Below are positions 21,141-28,722 of a stretch of DNA of 55,716 nt, one piece after another. Made by a program: the position numbers and the translations under genes. Source of the stretch: a bacterium. Lineage in GTDB: Bacteria > Myxococcota_A > Bradymonadia > UBA7976 > UBA1532. Within the stretch, counting starts at the first letter, position 1. The number at the start of each line of letters is the position of its first letter. Below the pieces are notes generated by a model, which did not search any database, was not told the DNA's origin, and saw only the letters and a program-made list of their open reading frames with translations. The DNA is taken from the NCBI GenBank assembly GCA_030426085.1, contig JAUHYW010000074.1, positions 1-55,716 of the forward strand, written 5' to 3'.

Positions 21141-21524
21141 TCACCCTCCGTTCACCCGGCCGTCGTCGACGTCGCGGCTGTCGCTGACCGTCTGGCCCTC
21201 CACCTCGGGCGAGCTCGTCAGCTTCAGGCCGACGATCGATCCGATGAGCAGGAGCAGGAAGAAGAGGCGCGGTCGCGAGATCGCCTCACCGAACAGGATC
21301 ACCCCGCCGACCGTGGCGCCGACGACGCCGACCCCGACCCAGATGGCGTAGGCCGTGCCGAGGGGCAGCGTGCGGGTCGAGAGCGAGAGGAGCGTCATGC
21401 TGCCGACGATGGCCGCCGCGGTGAGCAGGCTCGGCAGGGGGCGGGTGAAGCCGTCGGTGTACTTGAGCCCGATGGACCACGCGACTTCGAAGAGACCGGC
21501 CAGGATCAGAATCAGCCAGACCAT
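21141..21524 (-). CDS. sugE: SMR-family guanidinium exporter (Gdx/SugE)
   Basis: This 127-residue protein has four transmembrane helices (about residues 2-20, 32-50, 58-79 and 84-103). The N-terminal signature GLFEVAWSIGLKYTDGFTR, with the essential Glu13, fits the Gdx/SugE branch that exchanges guanidinium for protons rather than the EmrE multidrug branch. A hydrophilic tail of about 24 residues makes it longer than the usual 105. The ATG at 21524 follows GGAGGTG. A guanidine-III riboswitch lies directly upstream, which supports guanidine as the real substrate. There is only one SMR gene here, so it would form a homodimer. Confidence 0.92.
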   Translation of the reverse strand: MVWLILILAGLFEVAWSIGLKYTDGFTRPLPSLLTAAAIVGSMTLLSLSTRTLPLGTAYAIWVGVGVVGATVGGVILFGEAISRPRLFFLLLLIGSIVGLKLTSSPEVEGQTVSDSRDVDDGRVNGG

Positions 21525-21537
21525 GGATCACCTCCAC

Positions 21538-21578
21538 GGCCCGTCGTGCCTACCTGGTACGGGTCGTCCTCGTCAGGG
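21538..21578 (-). promoter_or_regulatory. guanidine-III (ykkC-III) riboswitch
   Basis: On the minus strand a compact H-type pseudoknot can be drawn. P1 is CCTG (21577-21574) with CAGG (21556-21553). P2 is CCCGT (21563-21559), inside the P1 loop, with ACGGG (21544-21540). The conserved GACGAGG follows the 5' side of P1, and GACGGG closes P2. This is the architecture I know for guanidine-III aptamers, including the Thermobifida example. The 3' strand of P2 ends about 4 nt before GGAGG, so ligand binding could control access to the ribosome-binding site of the exporter. Confidence 0.85.
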
Positions 21579-21669
21579 CTCGAAATGAGCGGGGTGAGTC
21601 TGCCGGCCCGGCCGAGGCCCGGTCAAGGTCGATGACGCCGATCGCGGAGCAATCGGGCCCTGGAACAGG

Positions 21670-21935
21670 GGGTCAGGTGCCTATGCAGGGGGTCTGCTGC
21701 CGAGGTGCCGGGCACCTGATCCCAGCACCCGAGGTGCTGCCGAGGTGCCGGGCACCTGATCCCGGCACCTGATCCCACGGGCTGCCGGGCAGCACCCGAG
21801 GTGCTGCCCGGCAGCCGAGGTGCCGGGCACCTGATCCCAGCCGAGGTGCCGGGCACCTGATCCCAGGCACCTGATCCCAGCACCTGATCCCACGGGGTGC
21901 CGGGCACCTGGCCCGGCACCTGATCCGGGCGCGAC
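21670..21935. repeat. cluster of GGTGCC-N-GGCACC palindromes
   Basis: AGGTGCCGGGCACCT occurs as a perfect copy at 21703, 21743, 21818 and 21844, with an imperfect copy near 21896. Most are followed by GATCCC. Further half-copies GGCACCTGATCCC fill the gaps. Spacing is irregular, so this is not a simple tandem array. A longer perfect inverted repeat of 17 bp lies within it at 21780-21816. The strand pattern suggests a mobile or amplifying palindromic element. The cluster occupies most of the space between the exporter promoter region and ridA. A related cluster lies at 55216-55455. Confidence 0.85.
21780..21816. repeat. 17-bp perfect inverted repeat
   Basis: GGCTGCCGGGCAGCACC is followed by CGA and then by its exact reverse complement. 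As RNA this is a very stable hairpin. It sits within the GGTGCC palindrome cluster and shares the GGTGC and GCACC ends with those elements. No T tract follows on either strand. Confidence 0.85.
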
Positions 21936-22033
21936 CGCAGCCCGTGCGCGGCGCGTCTCTGCCGTGCTAGCGTCCCCCGCCCGCGTCGTCGCGGCCCGGG
22001 CCCGATCGATCCACCCCCACGAGGAGCGCACCC

Positions 22034-22417
22034 ATGTCGAAGATCATCAACACCCCCGAGGCGGCCGCCGCGGTCGGGCACTACACCCAGGCCCGCGTGG
22101 CGGGCGGCTTCGTCTTCACCAGCGGTCAGATCGCCATCGACCCCAAGACCGGGGCGGTCGTCGAGGGCGGCGTGGAGGACCAGACCCGGCAGTGCCTCGC
22201 GAACCTCGGGGCCGTCCTGGCCGCCGCCGGCTGCCGGCCCGAGGACGTCGTCAAGGCGACCATCTTCGTCAAGGACATGGGCCGCTTTCAGGACATCAAC
22301 ACCGTCTACGCCGAGTTCTTCGGCGACCACAAGCCGGCCCGGTCGTGCGTCGAGGTGGCCCGGCTGCCCAAGGACGTCCTGGTCGAGATCGAGTGCATCG
22401 CCGAGGTGCGGCGCTGA
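22034..22417 (+). CDS. ridA: RidA-family enamine/imine deaminase
   Basis: This 127-residue protein is a full-length member of the RidA/YjgF/UK114 family, which hydrolyses reactive 2-aminoacrylate and related imines formed by PLP enzymes. Family features are FVFTSGQIAIDPKTG, QTRQCLANLGAVLAAAGC, VKATIFVKDMGRF and the C-terminal PARSCVEVARLPKDVLVEIE, which holds the conserved Arg and Glu. The ATG has GAGGAG upstream. It stands alone on the plus strand between a palindrome cluster and a convergent gene whose stop is 15 bp away. Confidence 0.95.
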   Translation: MSKIINTPEAAAAVGHYTQARVAGGFVFTSGQIAIDPKTGAVVEGGVEDQTRQCLANLGAVLAAAGCRPEDVVKATIFVKDMGRFQDINTVYAEFFGDHKPARSCVEVARLPKDVLVEIECIAEVRR

Positions 22418-22432
22418 CGTGATCCGCCGGGC

Positions 22433-24847
22433 TCAGCCGTTCTGCCTCACCTGGGACATCGTGTAGGTCCGGTTGCCGCTGTACGAGTCGCCCGACAGCG
22501 AGTTGTCGGCGCCGAGGTGCAGCAGGTTGTTCGCGCTGTAGCCCTTGGACCCCCAGCGGGTGCCGGGGTCGAAGTAGCGATAGTAGACCTCGGCCCCGTC
22601 GACGACCTTGCCCACGATGACGATGAAGTGCTCGGTGGTCGCGTCGGCGTTGTAGGCCGCCACCCGCCCGTCGTCGACCCCGATCATCACCGGGCGCCCG
22701 TCCCCGAGCTGCTGGTCGATGTACTTGACGCCCAGCGAGGCCTGCTCGCCGAGCACGTTCGACTCCCCGTCCTGTTGCAGCAGGGTCGGGATGCGGCTGG
22801 TCGTGACGTGGGAGATCGTGCCCCCGGCTTGCAGCGTCATCGCCTGGGCCGCGTCCCAGCAGCACACCGAGTTGCGCTTACCGGCGTAGGCCTTCTCGTC
22901 CTCCCGCAGCCCGCGGCCGTCGCCGTTCTTGGCCGCGTCGGAGGGGAACTGCGAGATCCACTGGCTCGTCGTCAGGACCGGCTCGATGGGCTGGGTCTCG
23001 ATGACGTGGTCGCCGTAGTCGTCGATCATCTCGATGCGGCCGGTCATCTGCTGCCAGGTGTTACCCCCGACGTCGACCCGGCCGTCGGCCCCCGAGCCGA
23101 GCCCGAACCGCTGGTACTGACGGATGGCCTCGATGGTCTCGCGCAGGTTCGTGATCACCGCGTCGGCCGCCTCGGCCCGGGCCGCGGCGACCTCGGTCCC
23201 GTCGGCGAGGTAGCCCAGCCGGATGAGGTGGCTCTGCACGACCACCACGTCGCGGGCGACGTTCTCGCCGCCAGACCCCACGCTGCCCTGGATCTCGACC
23301 GACGGGTCGACGGCCGGCGTCGAGCCTCCGTCGGCGGTCGCGCCCTGCTCGGCGGATCCGCCGTCCGGGGCGGGGCCGGCCTCGGGCCCCTGCTCGGGCG
23401 TCGGCCCGGACGCGCCGCCGCTGCCCGCGCTGCCGCCGCTGCCCGCCTGCCCTTCCGATCCGGTCTGGCCCTCCGAACCGGTCTGGCCCCCGGCCGCGCT
23501 GCCGCCGGACGGCACGATGATGGTCTCGCCCGCGTTGAACCCGCGCACCCGGCCCCAGGTCTTGAGCTTGTCGGCGTTGGCCTCGACGATCGCCTCGACC
23601 GACACCCCGAGCTTCTGGGCGATGCGGTTGAGCCCCTCGCCCCGCAGCACCACGTAGGTCTGCCGGGGCGCGGGCACCGGCACCGGCACCTCGGCGCCGC
23701 CGGCCGATCCGCCCGCCGCGCCGCCCACTGCACCACCCGCCGCGCCGCCTGCGCCGCCGCCATCGGGCAGCGGCGGCGGGGTGACCGCGTCCTCCGCCTC
23801 GGCCTGGCCGCCGCTCCCGGCCACCGTCACCGTCTTGCCCGCCTCGAGCGCGGCGATGACGTTCTGCAGATAGGCCCGCCGGATCGCGTTGCGCCGATAG
23901 CGCCCGCCGTAGTCGACCTCCTGCCCGAACCACTCGCCCTCGGACCCCTGCCGGGCCCGCCCCTCGCCGATGGCGCCGGCGTAGGTGTCCATGTAGTCGC
24001 CCTCGAACAGCGCGAGCACGGCCTTGAACTGCGCGAGGTGATCGCCGTGGTTGCTCTTGAGCGCCGTATTGAGCTTCGCCACCCGGTCGTAGCCGTAATA
24101 GCCGCCCTGGTAGATCAGATCGGTGAGGAACTCGACCATGGCCGGGTGCAGCCCGTCCCACTCCTCGATGGTCATCACGTAGGTGCCGGCGGCGACGCCC
24201 TCCTTGCGCTCCCGGCCGGCCGCGTTGCGGTTGCTCGCCTCGGGGGTGGTGTTGGTGGCCGTGTCGCGGGCCTTCTCCCGGAAGTCCTCGAGCTCGGCGG
24301 CGAGCAGCGCGTACTGCACGTCGGTCGCGATCTCGCCGACGGCGTCGCGGTGGGTCGCGACGAAGTCCCGGGCCGCGTTGCCCTTGAGCCCGCAGCCCTC
24401 GGCGATGCGCGCGGCCTGAGCGCTGCCCATGCCGGCCGCGGTCAGATCGCCGATCACCTCGGCCTTGGAGCGGGAGCCGATGTCGTAGCCCTTGCCCAGC
24501 GTGACGCCCGACGAGGAGGTGCCCGGCCAGTGGATGTGGCCGGTCAGCGCGTCGTCGCCTTCGCCGAGGGTGGTGAGCTGGCCGCTCTGGATGGTGACCG
24601 CGTCGTCGGCCGGGCTCGCCTGGACGGCGCCGCTCGCCTCGCCCCCGCCCTGCGCCGCCCGGGCCTCGGGGGGCTGCCGCAGGCTCTCGCTGCCGCCCGC
24701 CCCCCGGATGTCGGCCGCCTGACCCCGGCGGGACATGGACGACATCCGCAGCAGCCGGAGCGCGCTGCTGCCCTCGGCGCCGTCCGACGACTGCTCAAGC
24801 GCCTCCGCGCTCATCCGGGCGCCTGCGTAGTTCATCATGCTCGACAT
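22433..24847 (-). CDS. pesticin-like muramidase with LysM, PG-binding and Cys-peptidase-like domains
   Basis: This modular 804-residue protein has no signal peptide. Residues about 90-335 resemble pesticin/T4-lysozyme-type muramidases: a candidate catalytic Glu96 in LGEGDD, then HIHWPG and GVTLGKGYD with Thr116, matching the Glu/Thr layout of T4 lysozyme. Residues 397-447 form a LysM domain (TYVVLRGEGLNRIAQKLG). A Ser/Gly/Glu spacer follows. Residues about 525-600 look like a peptidoglycan-binding domain. The end (about 655-800) has Cys662/Cys663, His740 and Asp760 in contexts like papain-fold peptidases or amidases. The N-terminal 80 residues are low in complexity. A role as a toxin, possibly delivered by a contractile injection system, is inferred. 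The start is uncertain: ATGs also exist at 24838, 24835 and 24808. Confidence 0.75.
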   Translation of the reverse strand: MSSMMNYAGARMSAEALEQSSDGAEGSSALRLLRMSSMSRRGQAADIRGAGGSESLRQPPEARAAQGGGEASGAVQASPADDAVTIQSGQLTTLGEGDDALTGHIHWPGTSSSGVTLGKGYDIGSRSKAEVIGDLTAAGMGSAQAARIAEGCGLKGNAARDFVATHRDAVGEIATDVQYALLAAELEDFREKARDTATNTTPEASNRNAAGRERKEGVAAGTYVMTIEEWDGLHPAMVEFLTDLIYQGGYYGYDRVAKLNTALKSNHGDHLAQFKAVLALFEGDYMDTYAGAIGEGRARQGSEGEWFGQEVDYGGRYRRNAIRRAYLQNVIAALEAGKTVTVAGSGGQAEAEDAVTPPPLPDGGGAGGAAGGAVGGAAGGSAGGAEVPVPVPAPRQTYVVLRGEGLNRIAQKLGVSVEAIVEANADKLKTWGRVRGFNAGETIIVPSGGSAAGGQTGSEGQTGSEGQAGSGGSAGSGGASGPTPEQGPEAGPAPDGGSAEQGATADGGSTPAVDPSVEIQGSVGSGGENVARDVVVVQSHLIRLGYLADGTEVAAARAEAADAVITNLRETIEAIRQYQRFGLGSGADGRVDVGGNTWQQMTGRIEMIDDYGDHVIETQPIEPVLTTSQWISQFPSDAAKNGDGRGLREDEKAYAGKRNSVCCWDAAQAMTLQAGGTISHVTTSRIPTLLQQDGESNVLGEQASLGVKYIDQQLGDGRPVMIGVDDGRVAAYNADATTEHFIVIVGKVVDGAEVYYRYFDPGTRWGSKGYSANNLLHLGADNSLSGDSYSGNRTYTMSQVRQNG

Positions 24848-25157
24848 CCGGCGCCGTGAAAGCCACCGCGAGAGTATCAACTCACCAGATGTGAAGGCGA
24901 GCCGGGGCTTGCGGTGGAATCCCCGGGGTCCGCGGCGCCGACCGGGTGCCGGGCCCGTGGTCGGGCCCCCCACGGCGCCCCGTCGGGCGCCACAACGTCG
25001 TTGTCGGTCGCCCGGCCGTCGAGTACTGTAGCGCCGCGAAATGCAGGCCGCTCGGGGCCGTGGAGTGTGGCGACCCGTTGTTCGTGCGACCCTTCGAGAC
25101 GGACCGACGACGTCCCCCGCCCGACCCCGCCCCGGCCCCGACGCATCGAGGGCAGGC
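24848..25157. other. 310-bp divergent intergenic region
   Basis: This separates the minus-strand muramidase gene from the plus-strand epimerase gene and should hold both promoters. A plus-strand promoter candidate is annotated inside it. Small open frames exist but have no ribosome-binding site or recognisable product, so I do not call genes. Confidence 0.5.
25001..25029 (+). promoter_or_regulatory. candidate promoter of epimerase gene
   Basis: TTGTCG (25001-25006), a 17-nt spacer and TACTGT (25024-25029) form a plausible sigma-70 pair. The 13-bp palindrome ACAACGTCGTTGT (24992-25004) overlaps the -35 hexamer and could be an operator. The match to consensus is modest. Confidence 0.35.
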
Positions 25158-26195
25158 ATGAGTGAACCCGAATCGCCGACAACCGGCTCGACCCCGGGCC
25201 GCCCGATCACCGTCGCGATCACCGGCGCGACGGGCTTCATCGGCAGCGCGCTCGCCCGCGCCTGCCTCGCCCGGGGCGACGCGGTGCGCATCCTGGTGCG
25301 GTCCGCGAGCGCGCGGGGCGCGGTCGCCGAAGAGCTCGCCGGGGCCGGGGCGCACGTCGTCGCCGGCGATCTCGACGCGCCCGCCGCCCTCGCCGAGCTG
25401 TGCGCTGGGGCCGAGGTCGTGCTCCACTGCGCCGCCTTCATGGGCAAGCGCGACCCGGCGCTGAGCGAGCGGGTGAACGTCGAGGGGACCCGCCACCTGC
25501 TGCAAGCCGCCGCGGAGCAGGGCGCCGGTCGCTTCGTCTACATCAGCTCGATCTCGGTCTACCGCGGCACGCCGAGCGAGAGCCGGATCTTCGACGAGTC
25601 CATCGAGCCCTACCTGCACCCCGACCTCAACCACTACAGCCGCACCAAGCTGCTCGGGGAGCACCTCGTCGCCCGGTTCTGCGCCGAGCGGGCCGCGTCC
25701 CGCCCGGGCGCCGGGGCGTCCGGGCCCGACCTCTCGTACACCATCATCCGCCCGACGAACGTCTACGGCCCCGGGTGCCGGCCGTGGGGCACGAGCGTCG
25801 AGCAGCTCACCCGCCGCTACCACGTCTGCTTCGGGCGGGTGACCTTCGACTTCGTGCACATCGACGACCTCGTCGACGGGATCCTCGCGCTCGCCGCGCA
25901 CGAAGGGGCCCGGGACACCGCGTTCAACCTCGGGGCCGAGCCGGTCGAGCTGTGGGCGTTCCACCGCCACGTCGCCCGCCGCATCGACGCGTGGACGATC
26001 CGCGTGCCCCGGCCGATCGACGCGCTCATCCGCCACGGGATCGACGGCTACGCGAAGCTGCGGGGCGAGGTGCGCTCGACCGGCTACACCCAGCGGTTCG
26101 TCTATCCCCACGACAAGGCGGCGCGCGTCTGCGGCTATCGACCCCGGCGTTCGGTCGCCGACGCGCCCGCCGAGGCGCCGGAGCGCGCGACATGA
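25158..26195 (+). CDS. NAD-dependent epimerase/dehydratase (extended SDR)
   Basis: The 345-residue protein has an extended-SDR Rossmann fold. The NAD-binding motif GATGFIGSALARA is near residues 22-34. The catalytic Tyr and Lys lie in YSRTKLLGE, and the upstream Ser is in YISSISVY. The second half has the sugar-nucleotide-type motifs RPTNVYGPG and FVHIDDLVDGI. It probably acts on a nucleotide-sugar or a 3beta-hydroxysteroid-like substrate; the sequence does not decide. The ATG follows CGAGGGCAGGC. The stop overlaps the start of the next gene by 4 bp, and a glycosyltransferase follows, so a role in glycoconjugate synthesis is a reasonable inference. Confidence 0.87.
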   Translation: MSEPESPTTGSTPGRPITVAITGATGFIGSALARACLARGDAVRILVRSASARGAVAEELAGAGAHVVAGDLDAPAALAELCAGAEVVLHCAAFMGKRDPALSERVNVEGTRHLLQAAAEQGAGRFVYISSISVYRGTPSESRIFDESIEPYLHPDLNHYSRTKLLGEHLVARFCAERAASRPGAGASGPDLSYTIIRPTNVYGPGCRPWGTSVEQLTRRYHVCFGRVTFDFVHIDDLVDGILALAAHEGARDTAFNLGAEPVELWAFHRHVARRIDAWTIRVPRPIDALIRHGIDGYAKLRGEVRSTGYTQRFVYPHDKAARVCGYRPRRSVADAPAEAPERAT

Positions 26196-27508
26196 GCCGG
26201 ACCGCCCGCCCCCCGCGCGACCGCCGGGCCCCCCGGGACGAAGCGCAGCTCGCGGCGCTGATCACCGGGCGCGACCGCGCGCTCGCGGTCGGGTCGAAGA
26301 CCTCCAAGAGCGCCTGCTTCGTGGCCGATGATCTCGAGCTGCGCCTGGACCACTTCCGGCATCTCGAGGTCGACCCGACCGCGCGGGTCGTGCGGGTCGG
26401 CGCCGGGGTGACGCTGCGGGCGCTGCTCGACGCGCTGAACGCGCGTGGGCTCGCGCTCCCGACGATCGGCGAGTGGGCCGGGCAGACGATCGCCGGGGCC
26501 ATCTCGACCGGCACCCACGGCGGCTCGTATGTCTACGGGTCGGTCGTCACCTCGGTGCGCGCGGTGACCACGATGGACGGTCTGGGGAGCGTGCGCGAGG
26601 TGCGGCGGGGCGAGCCCGACTTCGAGCACCTGATCCCCAGCTTCGGCACGACCGGCGTCGTCCTGGCCTACGAGCTGGCGTGCGAGCCGCGCTTCGACGT
26701 CCGGCTGCGGCGCCGCACCGTGCCGTTCGAGGCGTACCTCGACCGCCTGCTCGCGCTGGCCGACGCCGAGTCGCCGCCGACCTACAAGGCCTCGATCTGG
26801 CTACCCGCCCTGGACCACGTCGTCGACTACGAGGGCACCCGGGCCGCGCCGGGCGAGCCCCGGGACGGGCTGCGCCGCGGGCGGGAGAGCCGCTTCAACA
26901 CCCCGGCGCTCACCGTCGACTTCCTCGGCCGGCAGCTCGCGCGGGATGGCCGTGACTTTCGCGGGCGGACCCTGCGCGGGCGGGGCGCGGTCGCGCTGTC
27001 GAAGGTCGCGGCCCGGGCCCTCGCCCCGCGGGACTACCTCGGCCCCTACGACGCGATGATCGCCCCGCTCTCGGGCGACGCGGCGGCGATCTTGAAGAAG
27101 CGGGCCCGCAACCGCACCCCGCCCGAGGGGGAGTTCGCGCTCGGCCGCGACGCGGCGCGGCCCTTCATCGAGCGCCTGCGCGCGCTCTTCGCCGAGCGGG
27201 GCTGGTACCCCGAGCGGCCCGTCGGCCTGCGCCCCGGCGCCGCGGAGGGGGGCAGCCTGAGCGCGTCGCAGGGCGCGCCGTGCGTGTGGGTCTCCCTCTT
27301 CATCCGCCCCGACAACCCGCTGATGGGCGTCCTGCCCGAGATGCTGATGGAGTTCGGCGCCCGCCCCCACTGGGGCAAGCGCGTCTTCCACCCCGTCGAG
27401 CGGGTGCACGCGCTGTACCCGGCGTGGCAGGCGTTCGCGCAGCGCCGCGACGCGCTCGACCCGGAGCGCGTCTTCGTCAACGACTTCGCGCGACGCCTGG
27501 GTCTCTGA
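26192..27508 (+). CDS. FAD-linked sugar-lactone-oxidase-type oxidoreductase
   Basis: The 438-residue protein resembles the D-arabinono-1,4-lactone oxidase / L-gulonolactone oxidase group. The N-terminal FAD_binding_4 domain has VRVGAGVTLRALLDALN, GQTIAGAISTGTHGG and SFGTTGVV. The C-terminal ALO-type region includes PHWGKRVFHP and DPERVFVNDF. These flavoenzymes oxidise sugar lactones or related alcohols. The ATG overlaps the epimerase TGA, indicating coupled translation. Together with the epimerase and the downstream glycosyltransferase this looks like a small carbohydrate-modification operon. The exact substrate cannot be read from the sequence. Confidence 0.87.
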   Translation: MSRTARPPRDRRAPRDEAQLAALITGRDRALAVGSKTSKSACFVADDLELRLDHFRHLEVDPTARVVRVGAGVTLRALLDALNARGLALPTIGEWAGQTIAGAISTGTHGGSYVYGSVVTSVRAVTTMDGLGSVREVRRGEPDFEHLIPSFGTTGVVLAYELACEPRFDVRLRRRTVPFEAYLDRLLALADAESPPTYKASIWLPALDHVVDYEGTRAAPGEPRDGLRRGRESRFNTPALTVDFLGRQLARDGRDFRGRTLRGRGAVALSKVAARALAPRDYLGPYDAMIAPLSGDAAAILKKRARNRTPPEGEFALGRDAARPFIERLRALFAERGWYPERPVGLRPGAAEGGSLSASQGAPCVWVSLFIRPDNPLMGVLPEMLMEFGARPHWGKRVFHPVERVHALYPAWQAFAQRRDALDPERVFVNDFARRLGL

Positions 27509-27549
27509 GCGCGCATCGAGCGGGCGCCATCGCCCGGGAGAGGTCTCGA

Positions 27550-28704
27550 GTGCACATCACCTACCTGTACGACGGCGCCTACCCGTCGACCGGCGCGGAC
27601 GCCTGGCAGGTGCTGAACACCGTGACCGCGCTGAGCCGCCAGCAGGTGCAGGTCACCTTGATCTGCGCGGCGCCGGGGGATCGGGCGCCGCTGACGGTCG
27701 ACGCGCTCGCGCGGCACTACGACCTGCGGGGATCGTTCGAACTGGTGCAGCTCCGGCGGCCGCGCGGGATGCCGCGCACGGTGCACAAGTGGTGGCATTG
27801 CACCGCGGCCCTGCGCCACCCGCGCGCCCGGGCGTCCGATCTGGTCTACTCCCGCAACCTGCCGGCCGTGATGACCGCCCTGGCCCACCGTCGCCGGGTG
27901 GTCTACGACACCTACCGCCCCTGGCCCGAGCAGTACCGGGCGATGCGGGTCCTCTTCGAGAGGCTGTTCGCCGACCCCGACCTGCTGGGGGCCTTCTTCC
28001 ACTCGGGGCACGCCCGCGACGCCTACGCTGCGCTCGACATCGACCCCCGGCGGCTCTGCGTCGCGCACAACGGCTTCCACCCCGAGCTCTTCCGGGCGGC
28101 GCCCGGCAAGGCCGACGCGCGGGCCGAGGTCGGCCTGCCGCCCGAGCGGTTCATCGTCGGCTACACCGGGCGCCTCGACCGGGAGAAGGGCATCGAGGCG
28201 CTGCTCGACCTCGCCGACGCGATGCCCGATCTGACGGTCTTCCTGGCCGGCGGCGGCTCCGACGACGACGTCCTGGCCCGGGCCGCCGCCACCGCCAACG
28301 TCACCCTCCTGCCCTGGCAGAAGCCGGGCCGGATGCCGACCCTGCTCAGCGCGTGCGATGTCTTGATGATCCCGTCGTCGTCGGCCGCGCTGCGGGCCGG
28401 CAACACCGTGCTGCCGATGAAGATCTTCGAGTACCTCGCCAGCGGCCGCCCGATCGTCGCGCCGCGCTCGCCCGATACGGCCGAGGTGCTGCACCACGGC
28501 GAGAACGCGTGGCTGGTCGAGAGCGACCGGCTCGATACCCTCGTCGCCGAGGTGAAGCGGCTCCGGGCCGACGGCGATCTCCGGGAGACGCTCGCCCGAG
28601 GTGCGCGGGCGAGCGCCGACCGGCTCACCTGGGACGCGCGCGGCGAGAAGCTCGTGGCCCACATCACCCGGTGGCTCGAGCTGCGGAGCGGCGCGCCGCG
28701 CTGA
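27550..28704 (+). CDS. family 4 glycosyltransferase
   Basis: This is a GT-B fold glycosyltransferase of 384 residues. The N-terminal domain opens with ITYLYDGAYPSTGADAW. The C-terminal GT4 domain has FIVGYTGRLDREKGIEALLD and the donor-binding region KIFEYLASGRPIVAPRSPDTAEVL, which includes the conserved second Glu. It starts at GTG 27550, with GGGAGAGG a few bases upstream. It lies 41 bp after the oxidoreductase gene on the same strand. There is no membrane segment, so it probably works at the inner face of the membrane. The acceptor is unknown. Confidence 0.9.
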   Translation: MHITYLYDGAYPSTGADAWQVLNTVTALSRQQVQVTLICAAPGDRAPLTVDALARHYDLRGSFELVQLRRPRGMPRTVHKWWHCTAALRHPRARASDLVYSRNLPAVMTALAHRRRVVYDTYRPWPEQYRAMRVLFERLFADPDLLGAFFHSGHARDAYAALDIDPRRLCVAHNGFHPELFRAAPGKADARAEVGLPPERFIVGYTGRLDREKGIEALLDLADAMPDLTVFLAGGGSDDDVLARAAATANVTLLPWQKPGRMPTLLSACDVLMIPSSSAALRAGNTVLPMKIFEYLASGRPIVAPRSPDTAEVLHHGENAWLVESDRLDTLVAEVKRLRADGDLRETLARGARASADRLTWDARGEKLVAHITRWLELRSGAPR

Positions 28705-28722
28705 GGCGCCGGCGCAGCGCGG

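Noticed and set aside
21670-21935. CRISPR array
   Set aside because: Repeats are palindromic 15-mers with irregular spacing from 0 to about 60 bp, spacers are not unique and no cas genes are near.
21623-22330. Repetitive minus-strand open frames through the GGTGCC cluster, with units such as GIRCPAPR
   Set aside because: They translate DNA palindromes. The repeat is present in several frames and both strands, and no start signal or known product is seen.
24944-25161. Short plus-strand open frames before the epimerase gene
   Set aside because: No ribosome-binding site and no recognisable protein; the sequence overlaps the likely promoter and leader.
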